Origin: Paenibacillus pabuli NBRC 13638
Lineage (GTDB): Bacteria; Bacillota; Bacilli; Paenibacillales; Paenibacillaceae
Length of the DNA stretch: 64,000 nucleotides
NCBI RefSeq assembly: GCF_001514495.1
Contig: NZ_BCNM01000031.1
Coordinates: 1-64,000, forward strand
Reading direction: 5' to 3'
A program made the position numbers and the translations under genes. Below the pieces are notes generated by a model. That model did not search any database. It saw only the letters and a program-made list of their open reading frames with translations, and was not told the DNA's origin. Below are positions 1-8,552 of the stretch, piece after piece. Position 1 is the first letter of the stretch, and each line of letters opens with the position of its first letter.

Positions 1-10
1 AAACTGTCAT

Positions 11-57
11 ACAAAAAAGCAGGCTAGAGAGATTTTTTCTCAGGCCTGCTTTTTTGT
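11..57. terminator. bidirectional terminator downstream of the esterase gene
   Basis: A perfect 14-bp inverted repeat (11-24 with 44-57) flanks a 19-nt loop. The arms carry six A on the left and six T on the right, so it can end transcription in both directions. It lies about 50 bp past the stop of the minus-strand esterase gene and would also stop transcripts entering from the left. Confidence 0.85.
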
Positions 58-108
58 ATTCACATAGTTTAAAATGCCTAACCTATAGATTAAATCTATA
101 ATTTTTTC

Positions 109-897
109 CTATTCACGTTCACGCAGCGGCAACCATTTCAGCACGTCCTGAATCTTCTTGTCCCAATAGCCCCATTCATGTTCACCGGGTTCTTCCTCAT
201 AAGTCAATTGGAGATCGGACTCGGCGCAGGCCTGACGGAAGGATTGATTATCTTCATATAAGAAATCTTCCGTACCACAGCACTGGTAGAGCAAGGGCTG
301 CGGCCCTTGGTTCGCTTGACTCTCTTTCAGCAAATGAATCAGATCATTCTCAGTGCCGGCAACCTGTGGTCCGAAAATCCGTTGCAGCTCGGCCTGCTGC
401 AGCGCTGATGATGCGTTTCTGCCCATATGCGCTGTCATATCAAGTGCTCCCGATAAACTTGCCGCCGCAGCATATTGCTCTGGTTTGCGAAGAGCAAGCT
501 TGAACGCACCATACCCGCCCATCGACAATCCGGCAACAAAGTTATCTTCGCGTTTGTGTGACAACGGGAAGAAAGAACGTGCGAGTGCTGGCAGCTCCTC
601 GCTGATGAACTTCCAGTATTGCCCGCCATCAGCCATATCCGTGTAGAAACTGCGGTGGACCTGTGGCATTACCACGGCAATACCGAGATTGGCTACGTAA
701 CGTTCAATGGATGTGCGGCGCAGCCAGATGGAATCATCATCTGACAGACCATGCAGTAAATACAGAGTAGGGTGTAAGCCCTGACCCGTGACGTTTTCCA
801 TACCAATCTGATTGTGGGTTTGTTGTGGCAAGATAACATGCATGCTGGTGCTTAGACCAAGTGTATCCGAGTAGAAGTTACATTGAATTAGTGCCAT
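109..897 (-). CDS. esterase family protein (alpha/beta hydrolase, EstA/esterase D type)
   Basis: This 262-residue protein is probably a cytoplasmic carboxylesterase. The nucleophile elbow [10 protein letters not shown], near residue 122, is the GxSxG motif of the esterase D/tributyrin esterase family. The upstream segment [14 protein letters not shown] gives the oxyanion-hole HG motif. Near the C-terminus are a Glu/Asp-rich stretch ([10 protein letters not shown]) and GEHEWGYWD, which supply the likely acid and the catalytic His. No signal peptide is visible. The ATG is preceded by GAAAGGGG at good spacing. It stands alone on the minus strand and faces away from the yhbD group. The natural substrate cannot be told from sequence; S-formylglutathione hydrolases are relatives, but no glutathione genes are near. 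Confidence 0.85.
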   Translation of the reverse strand: MALIQCNFYSDTLGLSTSMHVILPQQTHNQIGMENVTGQGLHPTLYLLHGLSDDDSIWLRRTSIERYVANLGIAVVMPQVHRSFYTDMADGGQYWKFISEELPALARSFFPLSHKREDNFVAGLSMGGYGAFKLALRKPEQYAAAASLSGALDMTAHMGRNASSALQQAELQRIFGPQVAGTENDLIHLLKESQANQGPQPLLYQCCGTEDFLYEDNQSFRQACAESDLQLTYEEEPGEHEWGYWDKKIQDVLKWLPLRERE

Positions 898-1238
898 GTG
901 GTAAAGAAACCCCTTTCATAGATGAATGAATGAATGAAAAATGATTGAACTAACGAAAAGTTCTGATCGAGATGATTAGGATAAATATGACTTCTGAATA
1001 ATGCCAAAAAGTCTATATCAAACAGGTTATACATAAAACTGTTCCAATGCAATAACAAGATCAACTGTAGGCATAAAAAGGCCCGCTCTCGGATTTGCTG
1101 ACTTCTTGACGCAACCTCAGCAGAAAACAGAGCAGTGACGAAAAGAGAAAAGAAATTTAGATATGGCACTTACATTCAACCGCTTTACAACGTAACAATG
1201 TTATGTTACACTCATTTCAATAAAAAGGGGGACCATAT
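898..1238. other. divergent intergenic region, esterase / yhbD
   Basis: These 341 bases separate two divergent genes. The right end holds the yhbD promoter and inverted repeat listed separately. A 93-codon open frame on the minus strand here lacks a ribosome binding site and a recognisable sequence, so I do not call it a gene. The rest shows nothing I can assign. Confidence 0.6.
1184..1212 (+). promoter_or_regulatory. sigma-A-type promoter with internal inverted repeat, upstream of yhbD
   Basis: TTTACA (1184-1189) and TACACT (1207-1212) are separated by exactly 17 bp. The spacer contains GTAACA (1192-1197) and its inverted copy TGTTAC (1204-1209), six bases apart and overlapping the -10. A dyad at this place is typical of an operator. 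The gene downstream encodes a protein with a MerR-like DNA-binding region, so autoregulation is a reasonable inference but is not shown. Confidence 0.65.
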
Positions 1239-1862
1239 ATGACGGATGATTTGATCTCCAAAAAAGAATTGCTGGACCTGACGGGTATCTCTTACGGTCA
1301 GTTATATCGCTGGAAACGGAAAAATCTTATTCCGGAGGAATGGTTTATAAGGAAGTCATCCTATACCGGACAGGAGACCTTTTTTCCAAAACAGCAGATA
1401 TTATTGCGAATCGACAAGATTCTCAATATGAAGGACGGATTGTCTCTGGATGAGCTTGCAGATGTGTTTTCGCCTACGTTGGGTGAGGTGGAAATGTCTG
1501 CTCAACAGCTGGTAGATCGAAACATTGTTTCGCAGATATCGCTTGATCTGTTGAAAGAATCGGATCAGGAGCGGCCGTTGTATGCTTTGGAACAGATCAT
1601 GATGCTGTACGTCCTTGATAAGCTGTTAATGAGCGGAGATATTACCCGGCAGGAGGGCGCGCTGCTGATCGATGTGATGTCCGAGCATTATTATCGTTTT
1701 ACAGGCAGACCTAGCGAACTGGTGCTTACTCGCAAGATGGGGGTTCCATCATTCATGCTGGTTACGGCAGGAACGGAGTTTTATTTTGATAATGGTGTAA
1801 AGGTAGTTCTAAGGCAGCCTATGGGCACGTTTATGGAAGAATTAAAACTCAAATTGGGGTAG
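1239..1862 (+). CDS. yhbD: YhbD family protein (DUF4004), MerR-like DNA-binding region
   Basis: The protein is 207 residues long. The N-terminus (ISKKELLDLTGISYGQLYRW, residues 5-24) reads as a MerR-type winged helix-turn-helix and is followed by a FFPKQQILLRIDKIL segment. The remainder is helical without a known ligand motif. It resembles B. subtilis YhbD, whose gene also lies just before the two bactofilin genes. The ATG is preceded by AAGGGGG. The next gene follows after 14 bp, so the three form an operon. I infer that it regulates the bactofilin genes or takes part in their function; no target is known to me. The promoter has a GTAACA/TGTTAC dyad it might bind. Confidence 0.8.
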   Translation: MTDDLISKKELLDLTGISYGQLYRWKRKNLIPEEWFIRKSSYTGQETFFPKQQILLRIDKILNMKDGLSLDELADVFSPTLGEVEMSAQQLVDRNIVSQISLDLLKESDQERPLYALEQIMMLYVLDKLLMSGDITRQEGALLIDVMSEHYYRFTGRPSELVLTRKMGVPSFMLVTAGTEFYFDNGVKVVLRQPMGTFMEELKLKLG

Positions 1863-1876
1863 GGAGAGGATCTTAT

Positions 1877-2602
1877 ATGGAGGAACGGAATTTGCGAAAT
1901 GATCTGAACGTAGCGGGCTTGAGCCAAACGGCAGGCGGGGAATTTCACCGGGTATCCATTGATGGCATGGCTAAAGTGAACGGTAATCTCGATTGTACCA
2001 GCGTTAATGTGAATGGGACCTTGAAGATGCATGGAGCTTTGAGCGCAGAAAGTGCAACGATCAATGGTATGTGCACCCTGAACGGACCTTTGACCAGTTC
2101 TCGTGTTCGTGTGGATGGCTTGACTACCATTAACGGAGATCTCCGCAGCCCTGAGCTTGAAGTAAACGGAAAGTGTACCGTACGAGGACGAGTGGATGGA
2201 GAACGGATTGATATTGGCGGCGTGATCGATATTGAAGGCGATGTGCAATGCGAGTCCCTGAACGTACAGGGCAACATTAAAATCAGTGGCTTCCTGAATG
2301 CGGGGACGGTTGAGATCAGGCTGCATACCTCCTCTTCGGCTAAAGAGATCGGAGGAGAGCGCATTGATATTCGTCGCAAGGAACAGACTGGCTTTTGGAA
2401 AAGTATTGGCCTGGGCGGTACCCCATCCTTCATGACATCTTTGATTGAGGGCGATGAAATTGTGTTGGAAGATACCGAGGCTGAGCTTGTTCGGGGCAGC
2501 AAGATTCATATCGGTCGTGGCTGTAACATCAGGATGATTGAATATTCGGGTGAATTAGTGGTTGATCCAGATGCCAAGGTGGGCAGCAGTCAGCGGATTT
2601 AA
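1877..2602 (+). CDS. bacE: bactofilin-family polymer-forming protein, BacE-like
   Basis: This 241-residue protein has the repeated VNG/ING/VDG pattern with hydrophobic positions every few residues (about residues 30-150). That pattern is typical of the right-handed beta-helix of bactofilins (DUF583, polymer-forming cytoskeletal). A second conserved block, SLIEGDEIVLEDTEAELVRG (about 192-211), recurs in the next gene. There is no signal peptide or membrane segment. In B. subtilis the pair YhbE/YhbF (BacE/BacF) has been linked to flagellar assembly; the order yhbD-bacE-bacF is the same here. The start is an ATG 7-8 bases after GGGAGAGGA. I infer it polymerises with its neighbour as a scaffold; the partner process is not visible from sequence. 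Confidence 0.85.
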   Translation: MEERNLRNDLNVAGLSQTAGGEFHRVSIDGMAKVNGNLDCTSVNVNGTLKMHGALSAESATINGMCTLNGPLTSSRVRVDGLTTINGDLRSPELEVNGKCTVRGRVDGERIDIGGVIDIEGDVQCESLNVQGNIKISGFLNAGTVEIRLHTSSSAKEIGGERIDIRRKEQTGFWKSIGLGGTPSFMTSLIEGDEIVLEDTEAELVRGSKIHIGRGCNIRMIEYSGELVVDPDAKVGSSQRI

Positions 2603-2626
2603 ATTTTGATATGGAGAGAAAAGGAC

Positions 2627-3328
2627 GTGATTAACTTGAATAACAACCCTGCGGGTTCAGTGAATACGAAAAGCGATATCAGCATCGTGGGTGATGGCAG
2701 CTCTGCTGGCGGTGTTTACGGTAAGGTCAAGGTTGTGGGGGATTCCTCATTTAACGACAACATCATATGTGATCAATTCAAATGTACCGGTACGTCAGTC
2801 ATATACGGATCACTTGAATCAACAGATATTAAGATCACAGGAACCCTTTCCCTGAAAGAGCGAGCTGCCAGCAACGAAGGAATGGACGGAATTCATCCCT
2901 CTAGCCTGCACGCAAAAGGGGATCAGATGAAAGTGGTAGGGGAGCTTCATGTGTCAGGGGATTGTCAGGCGGAAAAGTTCAAGTTGAACGGTCGGCTTAC
3001 GATAACGGGTATGCTCAGCGCTGAACAAATGACACTTAAGATCATGGGACCATCTGAGGTCAGGGAAATGGGCGGTTCTGTCATCTCTGTGAAGAGTGGC
3101 CGCGGGAAACTGCTGGATGGCTTGTTCACGGGTAACAAATCTGTTCTCAAGACCAACCTGATCGAAGGGGATGAGATTGAAATAGAGAACACAGTGGCCG
3201 AGGTGGTCCGTGGTGATCGAATAAAAATTGGCCCAGGCTGCCATATTGGAACCGTGGAATACCGCTCTTCTCTGCAAATTCATCCGCTATCGGAAGTTTT
3301 GGTGCAAAGCAATCGGTCCTTGGACTGA
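2627..3328 (+). CDS. bacF: bactofilin-family polymer-forming protein, BacF-like
   Basis: This is a second bactofilin, a paralogue of the previous gene. The beta-helix repeats are less regular (FKCTGTSVIYGSLESTDIKI and LHVSGDCQAEKFKLNGRLTI). The C-terminal block NLIEGDEIEIENTVAEVVRG matches the block in bacE. The start is uncertain. The frame is open from a TTG at 2606, but GGAGAG at 2613-2618 fits the GTG at 2627, and AAGGA at 2621-2625 fits a TTG at 2636. I chose the GTG. The gene begins 24 bp after bacE, so the two are co-transcribed and the proteins probably co-assemble. The product is about 233 residues and has no membrane segment. Confidence 0.8.
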   Translation: MINLNNNPAGSVNTKSDISIVGDGSSAGGVYGKVKVVGDSSFNDNIICDQFKCTGTSVIYGSLESTDIKITGTLSLKERAASNEGMDGIHPSSLHAKGDQMKVVGELHVSGDCQAEKFKLNGRLTITGMLSAEQMTLKIMGPSEVREMGGSVISVKSGRGKLLDGLFTGNKSVLKTNLIEGDEIEIENTVAEVVRGDRIKIGPGCHIGTVEYRSSLQIHPLSEVLVQSNRSLD

Positions 3329-3400
3329 TTATCCGCCGCAACTTTTCGGATATACTAATGCAGTCATATGAATAGAGCGTGAATGGAGAGATAGAGTACA

Positions 3401-4960
3401 ATGGTTGCACGTAAAAACAATATTGGATTGGTGCTGGCAGGGTTACTGCTGAGCATACTGATGGCTTCGATGGACAATACCATCGTGGCAACGGCAATGG
3501 GGGATATTGTCGGGAAGCTGGGCGGACTCGACAAGTTCGTCTGGGTGACCTCCGCGTATATGGTAGCTGAGATGGCCGGTATGCCGATCTTTGGTAAATT
3601 ATCCGATATGTACGGACGGAAGAAGTTTTTTGTATTTGGTATTATTGTGTTTATGCTTGGATCAGCATTATGCGGAACGGCAACTTCGATTGTTGAACTG
3701 ACGATGTACAGAGCTATTCAGGGTATTGGTGCAGGTGCATTGGTGCCGATTGCCTTTACGATCATGTTTGATGTGGTCGCACCTGAATCCCGGGGCAAAT
3801 TGGGCGGTTTGTTTGGAGCCGTGTTCGGCTTGTCCAGCGTATTCGGTCCGCTGCTGGGTGCTTATATTACGCAGTATGCGACGTGGGAATGGGTATTTTA
3901 TATCAATCTGCCACTTGGCCTGATTGCATTTGTGTTTATTGCTTTTTTCTACAAGGAATCTCATCAGCATCAATCTCAACAGATCGACTGGTTGGGTGCA
4001 GTAACGCTGATCGGTGCTGTGGTTTGTCTGATCTTCGGTCTGGAGCTAGGTGGCAAAACATACGCCTGGGGATCGTGGCAGATTATCGGATTGTTTGCCG
4101 GATTTGTAGTACTGGCACTGCTTTTCCTGTTTGCAGAAACGAGAGCCAAGGAACCGATTATCTCCTTCGGCATGTTCCGCAACCGGGTGTACTGGTCCAG
4201 TAATGTTATTGGCATGTTCAGTGGTGCGGCGTTTATTACGGCATCTGTGTACATTCCAATCTTTATTCAGGGTGTGCTCGGCGGCAAAGCAACCAATTCA
4301 GGCCTCGTCCTGCTGCCCATGATGCTGGGGTCAGTCGTGACCGCCTCTATGGGCGGGGTACTGATGACCAAAATCAAGTATCGTAACATTATGATTCCTA
4401 CATTGGCCCTGCTGGTCATTGGTCTCGGGTTGCTAACCACACTGGATGAGGGCTCTTCCCTCTGGACGATACGTATCTACATGGTGATGGTAGGTCTTGG
4501 TGTCGGGGCGTCGTTCTCCGTGCTTAGCAATGCAGCCATGAACGCGTTTGAACCGCAAAGACGCGGTGCTGCGAGTTCTACGCTTAACTTTTTGCGGTCA
4601 CTCGGCATGACGATGGGGATTACAATCTTTGGGATTGTGCAGAGCCAGGTATTTACACGTAAGATGAACGATGCCCTCGCCGGATCAGCGGCGGAAGCGG
4701 GCAGCGCTGGTGCTCCAGCAGGCGGTGTACCTCAGGGTGTGGATCTGAGCGATCCGCATGCGCTGCTGTCACCAGAGCTTAGAAAGGCGATTCCGCCTCA
4801 GGTGCTGGATGCTATTACGCATGCGTTGTCTTCCTCGATCGTGCAGCTCTTTGCATGGGCTGCGATTCCGGCTGCGCTCGCTTTAATTGCTGCGTTCTTC
4901 ATGGGCAAGGAGAAGATGGTCATCGGTGAGGAAAAGGGAGAATATACAGGCGGACATTAA
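3401..4960 (+). CDS. MFS drug:H+ antiporter, DHA2 family (EmrB/QacA type)
   Basis: The protein has 519 residues and about 14 hydrophobic helices, the DHA2 topology. Motif D1 is MDNTIVATAMGDI (about 24-36). Motif A, GKLSDMYGRKKF, lies between helices 2 and 3. A proline/glycine-rich motif C-like stretch, GLSSVFGPLLGAYI, follows. These are the marks of proton-driven multidrug exporters. A Gly/Ala-rich soluble loop (about 428-445) precedes the last helix. GGAGAG lies 9 bp before the ATG, and a TATACT sequence at 3351-3356 could be its -10. It is followed by a terminator, so it is probably monocistronic or the end of the bactofilin transcript. The substrate is unknown. Confidence 0.9.
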   Translation: MVARKNNIGLVLAGLLLSILMASMDNTIVATAMGDIVGKLGGLDKFVWVTSAYMVAEMAGMPIFGKLSDMYGRKKFFVFGIIVFMLGSALCGTATSIVELTMYRAIQGIGAGALVPIAFTIMFDVVAPESRGKLGGLFGAVFGLSSVFGPLLGAYITQYATWEWVFYINLPLGLIAFVFIAFFYKESHQHQSQQIDWLGAVTLIGAVVCLIFGLELGGKTYAWGSWQIIGLFAGFVVLALLFLFAETRAKEPIISFGMFRNRVYWSSNVIGMFSGAAFITASVYIPIFIQGVLGGKATNSGLVLLPMMLGSVVTASMGGVLMTKIKYRNIMIPTLALLVIGLGLLTTLDEGSSLWTIRIYMVMVGLGVGASFSVLSNAAMNAFEPQRRGAASSTLNFLRSLGMTMGITIFGIVQSQVFTRKMNDALAGSAAEAGSAGAPAGGVPQGVDLSDPHALLSPELRKAIPPQVLDAITHALSSSIVQLFAWAAIPAALALIAAFFMGKEKMVIGEEKGEYTGGH

Positions 4961-5009
4961 AAAAATTAGACTGATCGTTGACGACAATAAGAATCTATAA
5001 CAATAAACC

Positions 5010-5064
5010 AAAGACACCTCTCTCAGGTCCCAGTATGGGAAACAGGAGATGTGTCTTTTTTTAT
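5010..5064. terminator. terminator between the MFS gene and convergent vanW gene
   Basis: AAAGACAC (5010-5017) pairs with GTGTCTTT (5051-5058), followed by a run of T. The inner part of the stem is imperfect. It lies between two convergent genes and can serve both. Confidence 0.75.
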
Positions 5065-5116
5065 TTGGCCACGTAATTCCATCTAAAGTGCAATCCAATA
5101 GAAGGAAGGACTAGCT

Positions 5117-6553
5117 TTAAGGTTGCTTCGTGTCGCTTATGCCATCTTCCACCACAGATGGCTCCTGTGGATTTGGCAGGTTGATCTGACCGGAAGAACG
5201 GGCAATCAGGCGATTCTGCGCTTTGTACGTGTCACGCGTTATGGTTTTGGATTCGACAATGTTGCCGTCGACCTTCTTGGTGCGCACCGTTTCAACGATA
5301 TAACAGGGCTGACCGTTCTGGAGCACTTGCTGAACCCCATCGGGCAATGCGTTGCTTGCAACATATTTCACGGGGGCGCTTAACGTTTCAATCGTGTGAG
5401 ATTCGAGCTCATAGGTGACGTTCTCCGGAAATGTGCCGAAGAATTTTACGGTTAGCAGATTGTTTTTCACTTCGGCCTGAATTAGCAGGGACTTGCCAGT
5501 ATTGTTTTTGAATCGAAAATTAATCGAACCTGAGGCAAATGTGGCATCCAGCCCCTTTGGCAGATATTTGACGGGCAGAGAGTGATTGCGACGCTCGACA
5601 ATATCCAGCCCGGTCAACAAGGCCGCATTGTAGACGGTGCTGGATACCTGGCAGATGCCGCCTCCAATACCAGGGGTTAACCGTCCATTCACGATGACGG
5701 GTGCTTCGCGGAAGCCATAGTCTTCCTCCGCCTTGCGGATGATCTTCTCATAATCAAATGTACCATTTGGCGGCAAAACCATGTCGTTAACGGCTTGCGC
5801 TGCTGCGCTGACGTTATGTATCCGGCCTTCACTGCTGCTGCCAAGGCTGGTGGAGAACTGGATGATCTTCCGCTCAATCCCCTCCTTGCGCAGCGAATCG
5901 AGCGTTATCTCAGGCTGCAGCGTATACAATGGCAGCTGAATTAGCAGCGGCTTCGGCTCCGCCTCATGCTCCAGTGCAGCGAAATCCCGGTGCAGCGTGG
6001 CCTGCATCAGGCTCGCAAGTTCATCCCAGGCGATCCGGCGGACGCCCTTTTCCGGGATGTATTGGACCTTGTCGCTTGCGGTAATGCGGCGGACAGCGTC
6101 CGCAGGCGAACCGAAGGTTTCCTTTTCCCAGGCAGCATGAAGCTGTTCTTGTAGTGGTTTTGAATGATACGTCAGCTTCAGGGGCCACTCCTGAGTGAAA
6201 TGATATCGAGCGTAAGCGCGCTCCCACAGATTGCCTTCGTCCAGTTGCTGTACGGCTGCACGGAAGTCATCAGCACTGTAATTGGCACCCGTCTGGGCAG
6301 CGGTGAACGTCATCGTTTTGGCGGCTGGATCGTCCACCTTAATCGTGACAGGCCACTCCTTCAGTTGGTTCAGTCGCTCATCCAGTGCTTGCTGCACCTG
6401 CTTGCGATTCATACCCTCTACTGACCATTCACCAACACGTACACCTTTTGGCAGAGCAGGCTGGTTCACGTACATATACAGCAATCCGTAGGAAGCGGAA
6501 CCGATCAAGAGGATAGAGAATAACAAAATGACCGTCAAATGTATTTTTTTCAT
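5117..6553 (-). CDS. VanW family protein with G5-like C-terminal domain (YoaR type)
   Basis: This is a 478-residue surface protein anchored by one N-terminal helix (MKKIHLTVILLFSILLIGSA). A PG_binding_4-like region covers about residues 60-200. The VanW domain follows (about 230-365), with the landmark PGIGGGICQVSSTVYNAAL. The C-terminal part (about 380-460), with RTKKVDGNIVESKTI, resembles a G5 domain, which binds peptidoglycan amino sugars. VanW proteins are thought to act on or bind the cell wall, but no reaction is proven. The frame is open from 6619, but AAAGGAG fits the ATG at 6553, which starts directly with the signal-anchor. It diverges from ftsE, and both genes share an upstream region with a perfect palindrome. 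Confidence 0.85.
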   Translation of the reverse strand: MKKIHLTVILLFSILLIGSASYGLLYMYVNQPALPKGVRVGEWSVEGMNRKQVQQALDERLNQLKEWPVTIKVDDPAAKTMTFTAAQTGANYSADDFRAAVQQLDEGNLWERAYARYHFTQEWPLKLTYHSKPLQEQLHAAWEKETFGSPADAVRRITASDKVQYIPEKGVRRIAWDELASLMQATLHRDFAALEHEAEPKPLLIQLPLYTLQPEITLDSLRKEGIERKIIQFSTSLGSSSEGRIHNVSAAAQAVNDMVLPPNGTFDYEKIIRKAEEDYGFREAPVIVNGRLTPGIGGGICQVSSTVYNAALLTGLDIVERRNHSLPVKYLPKGLDATFASGSINFRFKNNTGKSLLIQAEVKNNLLTVKFFGTFPENVTYELESHTIETLSAPVKYVASNALPDGVQQVLQNGQPCYIVETVRTKKVDGNIVESKTITRDTYKAQNRLIARSSGQINLPNPQEPSVVEDGISDTKQP

Positions 6554-6647
6554 ATCCGTACGCTCCTTTGTACTTCTGTTGTTCCGCAATTCGTAACACT
6601 TTCCATATATATGTTCCAATGGTGGAAAACTTTCGGGTACTCAATAG

Positions 6648-6663
6648 GTAACAAATTTGTTAC
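6648..6663. promoter_or_regulatory. perfect 16-bp palindrome in the vanW-ftsE divergent region
   Basis: GTAACAAATTTGTTAC is a perfect dyad lying 95 bp upstream of the vanW start and about 140 bp upstream of ftsE. Its half-site GTAACA is the same as in the dyad inside the yhbD promoter, though the spacing differs (4 versus 6 bp). TACAAT directly at its right edge (6661-6666) could be a -10 for ftsE. Operator function is inferred. Confidence 0.5.
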
Positions 6664-6805
6664 AATAAAATTCATATGAATCCATGCTTCACCATCGAAA
6701 AAGGGGCGAAATGGATTTTCCCTGATGAAATTCAGGTCTTTTTAAAGGAAATGCCGGGATTGTGTCGAAATGATAATGGCTAACTATGCAACGGGAAGTG
6801 ATGAT

Positions 6806-7492
6806 GTGATAGAAATGCAGGACGTGTGGAAGACCTACGCCAATGGGACCCACGCATTACAAGGGGTGTCGGTGAAGATCGACCGCAATGAATTTGTCTA
6901 TATCGTCGGTCCGTCCGGCGCAGGCAAATCGACATTTATGAAATTGATGTACCGGGAAGAAGTTCCGACCAAAGGACAAATATCCATTAACGGATTTAAT
7001 ATCGGAAAGTTAAAGCCGCGTAAGATTCCTTATGTCCGTCGTAATATCGGCGTTGTGTTCCAGGATTTTCGTTTGCTGCCACGCATGACAGCGTTTGAGA
7101 ACGTGGCATTCGCCATGGAAGTTATTGAAGCACCGAAGCGTCACATCAAGAAACGAGTGATGGAAGTGCTTGATCTGGTTGGACTGCGCAGCAAGGCGAA
7201 CCGTGAACCTTCACAGTTGTCGGGTGGGGAACAGCAGCGTATTGCCATCGCACGTGCCATCGTGAACAATCCGTCTGTCATTATTGCGGACGAGCCTACG
7301 GGGAACCTGGATCCGGAGACGTCATGGGGCATTATGCAGCTGCTGGACGAGATTAATTTCCGGGGAACCACGATTGTAATGGCGACTCACAACAAAGATA
7401 TCGTCAATACGATGCGTAAACGGGTAATCGCGATTGAACGGGGACAGATTGTCCGGGATCAGATGAGAGGGGAATACGGTTATGAATTTTAG
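6806..7492 (+). CDS. ftsE: cell division ATP-binding protein FtsE
   Basis: FtsE is the cytoplasmic ATPase of the FtsEX complex, which controls peptidoglycan hydrolases from inside the membrane. The sequence has Walker A GPSGAGKST, the Q-loop VFQDFRLLP, signature LSGGEQQR, Walker B VIIADEPTGNLD and a switch His in MATHNK. The frame is open from an ATG at 6770, but the GTG at 6806, after GGGAAGTG, gives 228 residues beginning (M)IEMQDVWKTY, the family's usual length and start. It overlaps ftsX by 11 bp. Gene order ftsE-ftsX-...-ctpB-minJ matches B. subtilis except for the inserted M23 gene. Confidence 0.95.
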   Translation: MIEMQDVWKTYANGTHALQGVSVKIDRNEFVYIVGPSGAGKSTFMKLMYREEVPTKGQISINGFNIGKLKPRKIPYVRRNIGVVFQDFRLLPRMTAFENVAFAMEVIEAPKRHIKKRVMEVLDLVGLRSKANREPSQLSGGEQQRIAIARAIVNNPSVIIADEPTGNLDPETSWGIMQLLDEINFRGTTIVMATHNKDIVNTMRKRVIAIERGQIVRDQMRGEYGYEF

Positions 7493-8399
7493 TACTCTCT
7501 TGCGCCATTTGCGGGAGGGATTCAAAAACGTATTCCGCAACGGCTGGATGTCCGTGGCCTCCATCATGTCGATTATTGTGTCATTACTCATTCTGGGTGT
7601 GTTCATGCTCTTGGTGCTTAATGTGAATTCCATGGCCAACCAGGTGGACAGTCAGGTCGAGATCAGTACGTTTCTTGAGCTGAATGTGGATGAGAATCTT
7701 CGTAACACGCTCGAGCAGGAAATCAGCGCCATGCCTGAAGTCAGTGAAATTCGTTTTGTCTCCAAAGAGGAAGGGCTCAAGGAGTTCCGAGAACGTCTTG
7801 GAGAAAGTGCAGACAATGTGCTGAGCGGTTTTGATGTGGATAACAATCCACTGCCGGAGACCATTGAAGTAGAGGTCATTGAACCGGAAACCGTCACTTT
7901 TGTGGCGCAAAAAATCGAAGCATTGAACGATAAACACCCGGAGAAGCCGATCATGAAAGTGAATTACGGCAAGGAAACGGTGGAAGTGTTGTTCAAATTT
8001 ACGAAGCTTGTCCGGAATATCGGATTTATTTTTGTTGGGGGACTGGGTCTGATGTCCATGTTCCTGATCTCGAATACGATTCGCGTAACGATTCTGGCCC
8101 GGCGCCGGGAGATCGGCATCATGAAGCTGGTTGGAGCAACCAATACTTTCATTCGCTGGCCTTTCTTTATTGAAGGGGCACTGATTGGACTGATCGGTTC
8201 GGCAATTACGGTAGCTGTACTGTTCTTCGGATACAGCCGTCTGATGGCTACGATTGGTCAGGATGTATTTATGCAGATGCTTAATTTGATTCCACTCGGT
8301 GATATTTGGCTGCTGTTTGGAACACTGTTGATTGGACTTGGTGTGCTGGTTGGTATTTTGGGAAGTACATTGTCGATCCGCAAGTCTCTTAACGTTTAA
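7482..8399 (+). CDS. ftsX: cell division protein FtsX (permease-like)
   Basis: This 305-residue membrane protein has the FtsX layout. A cytoplasmic N-terminus leads to TM1 (about 22-45) and a large extracytoplasmic loop (about 46-170). Three more helices close the FtsX domain, with ARRREIGIMKLVGATNTFIR between TM2 and TM3. FtsX does not transport; it passes FtsE ATPase motion to an outer coiled-coil hydrolase activator or hydrolase. GAGGGG precedes the ATG, and the start overlaps the ftsE end, implying translational coupling. The next gene encodes a coiled-coil M23 protein, the likely partner of the outer loop. Confidence 0.95.
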   Translation: MNFSTLLRHLREGFKNVFRNGWMSVASIMSIIVSLLILGVFMLLVLNVNSMANQVDSQVEISTFLELNVDENLRNTLEQEISAMPEVSEIRFVSKEEGLKEFRERLGESADNVLSGFDVDNNPLPETIEVEVIEPETVTFVAQKIEALNDKHPEKPIMKVNYGKETVEVLFKFTKLVRNIGFIFVGGLGLMSMFLISNTIRVTILARRREIGIMKLVGATNTFIRWPFFIEGALIGLIGSAITVAVLFFGYSRLMATIGQDVFMQMLNLIPLGDIWLLFGTLLIGLGVLVGILGSTLSIRKSLNV

Positions 8400-8476
8400 T
8401 CGAAAAAGAATGGCAAAACAGGTTCACAGATGAACGCTGTTTGACGATATGTAGTAAAGACGGAGTCTTAAGTGTA

Positions 8477-8524
8477 AAGAAAGCAAAGAACATGCTGTTC
8501 ACCACCTGTGCAGGTTGCTTTCTT
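8477..8524 (+). other. 10-bp inverted repeat between ftsX and the M23 gene
   Basis: AAGAAAGCAA (8477-8486) pairs with TTGCTTTCTT (8515-8524) across a 28-nt loop. No clear T-run follows, so it may be a weak terminator, an attenuator or an RNA-processing element within the fts operon. Confidence 0.4.
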
Positions 8525-8552
8525 GTGAATTCATAGGATGGGGGATCACATT

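Noticed and set aside
888-1169. 93-codon open frame on the minus strand upstream of the esterase
   Set aside because: No ribosome binding site, no known motif, overlaps the esterase start region and the leader.
1781-2509. 242-codon open frame antisense to the first bactofilin gene
   Set aside because: It is a shadow of the repetitive beta-helix coding region, without a ribosome binding site.
8477-8524. Full terminator between ftsX and the M23 gene
   Set aside because: The stem is good but no T-run follows, and the genes look functionally linked, so it is listed only as an inverted repeat.
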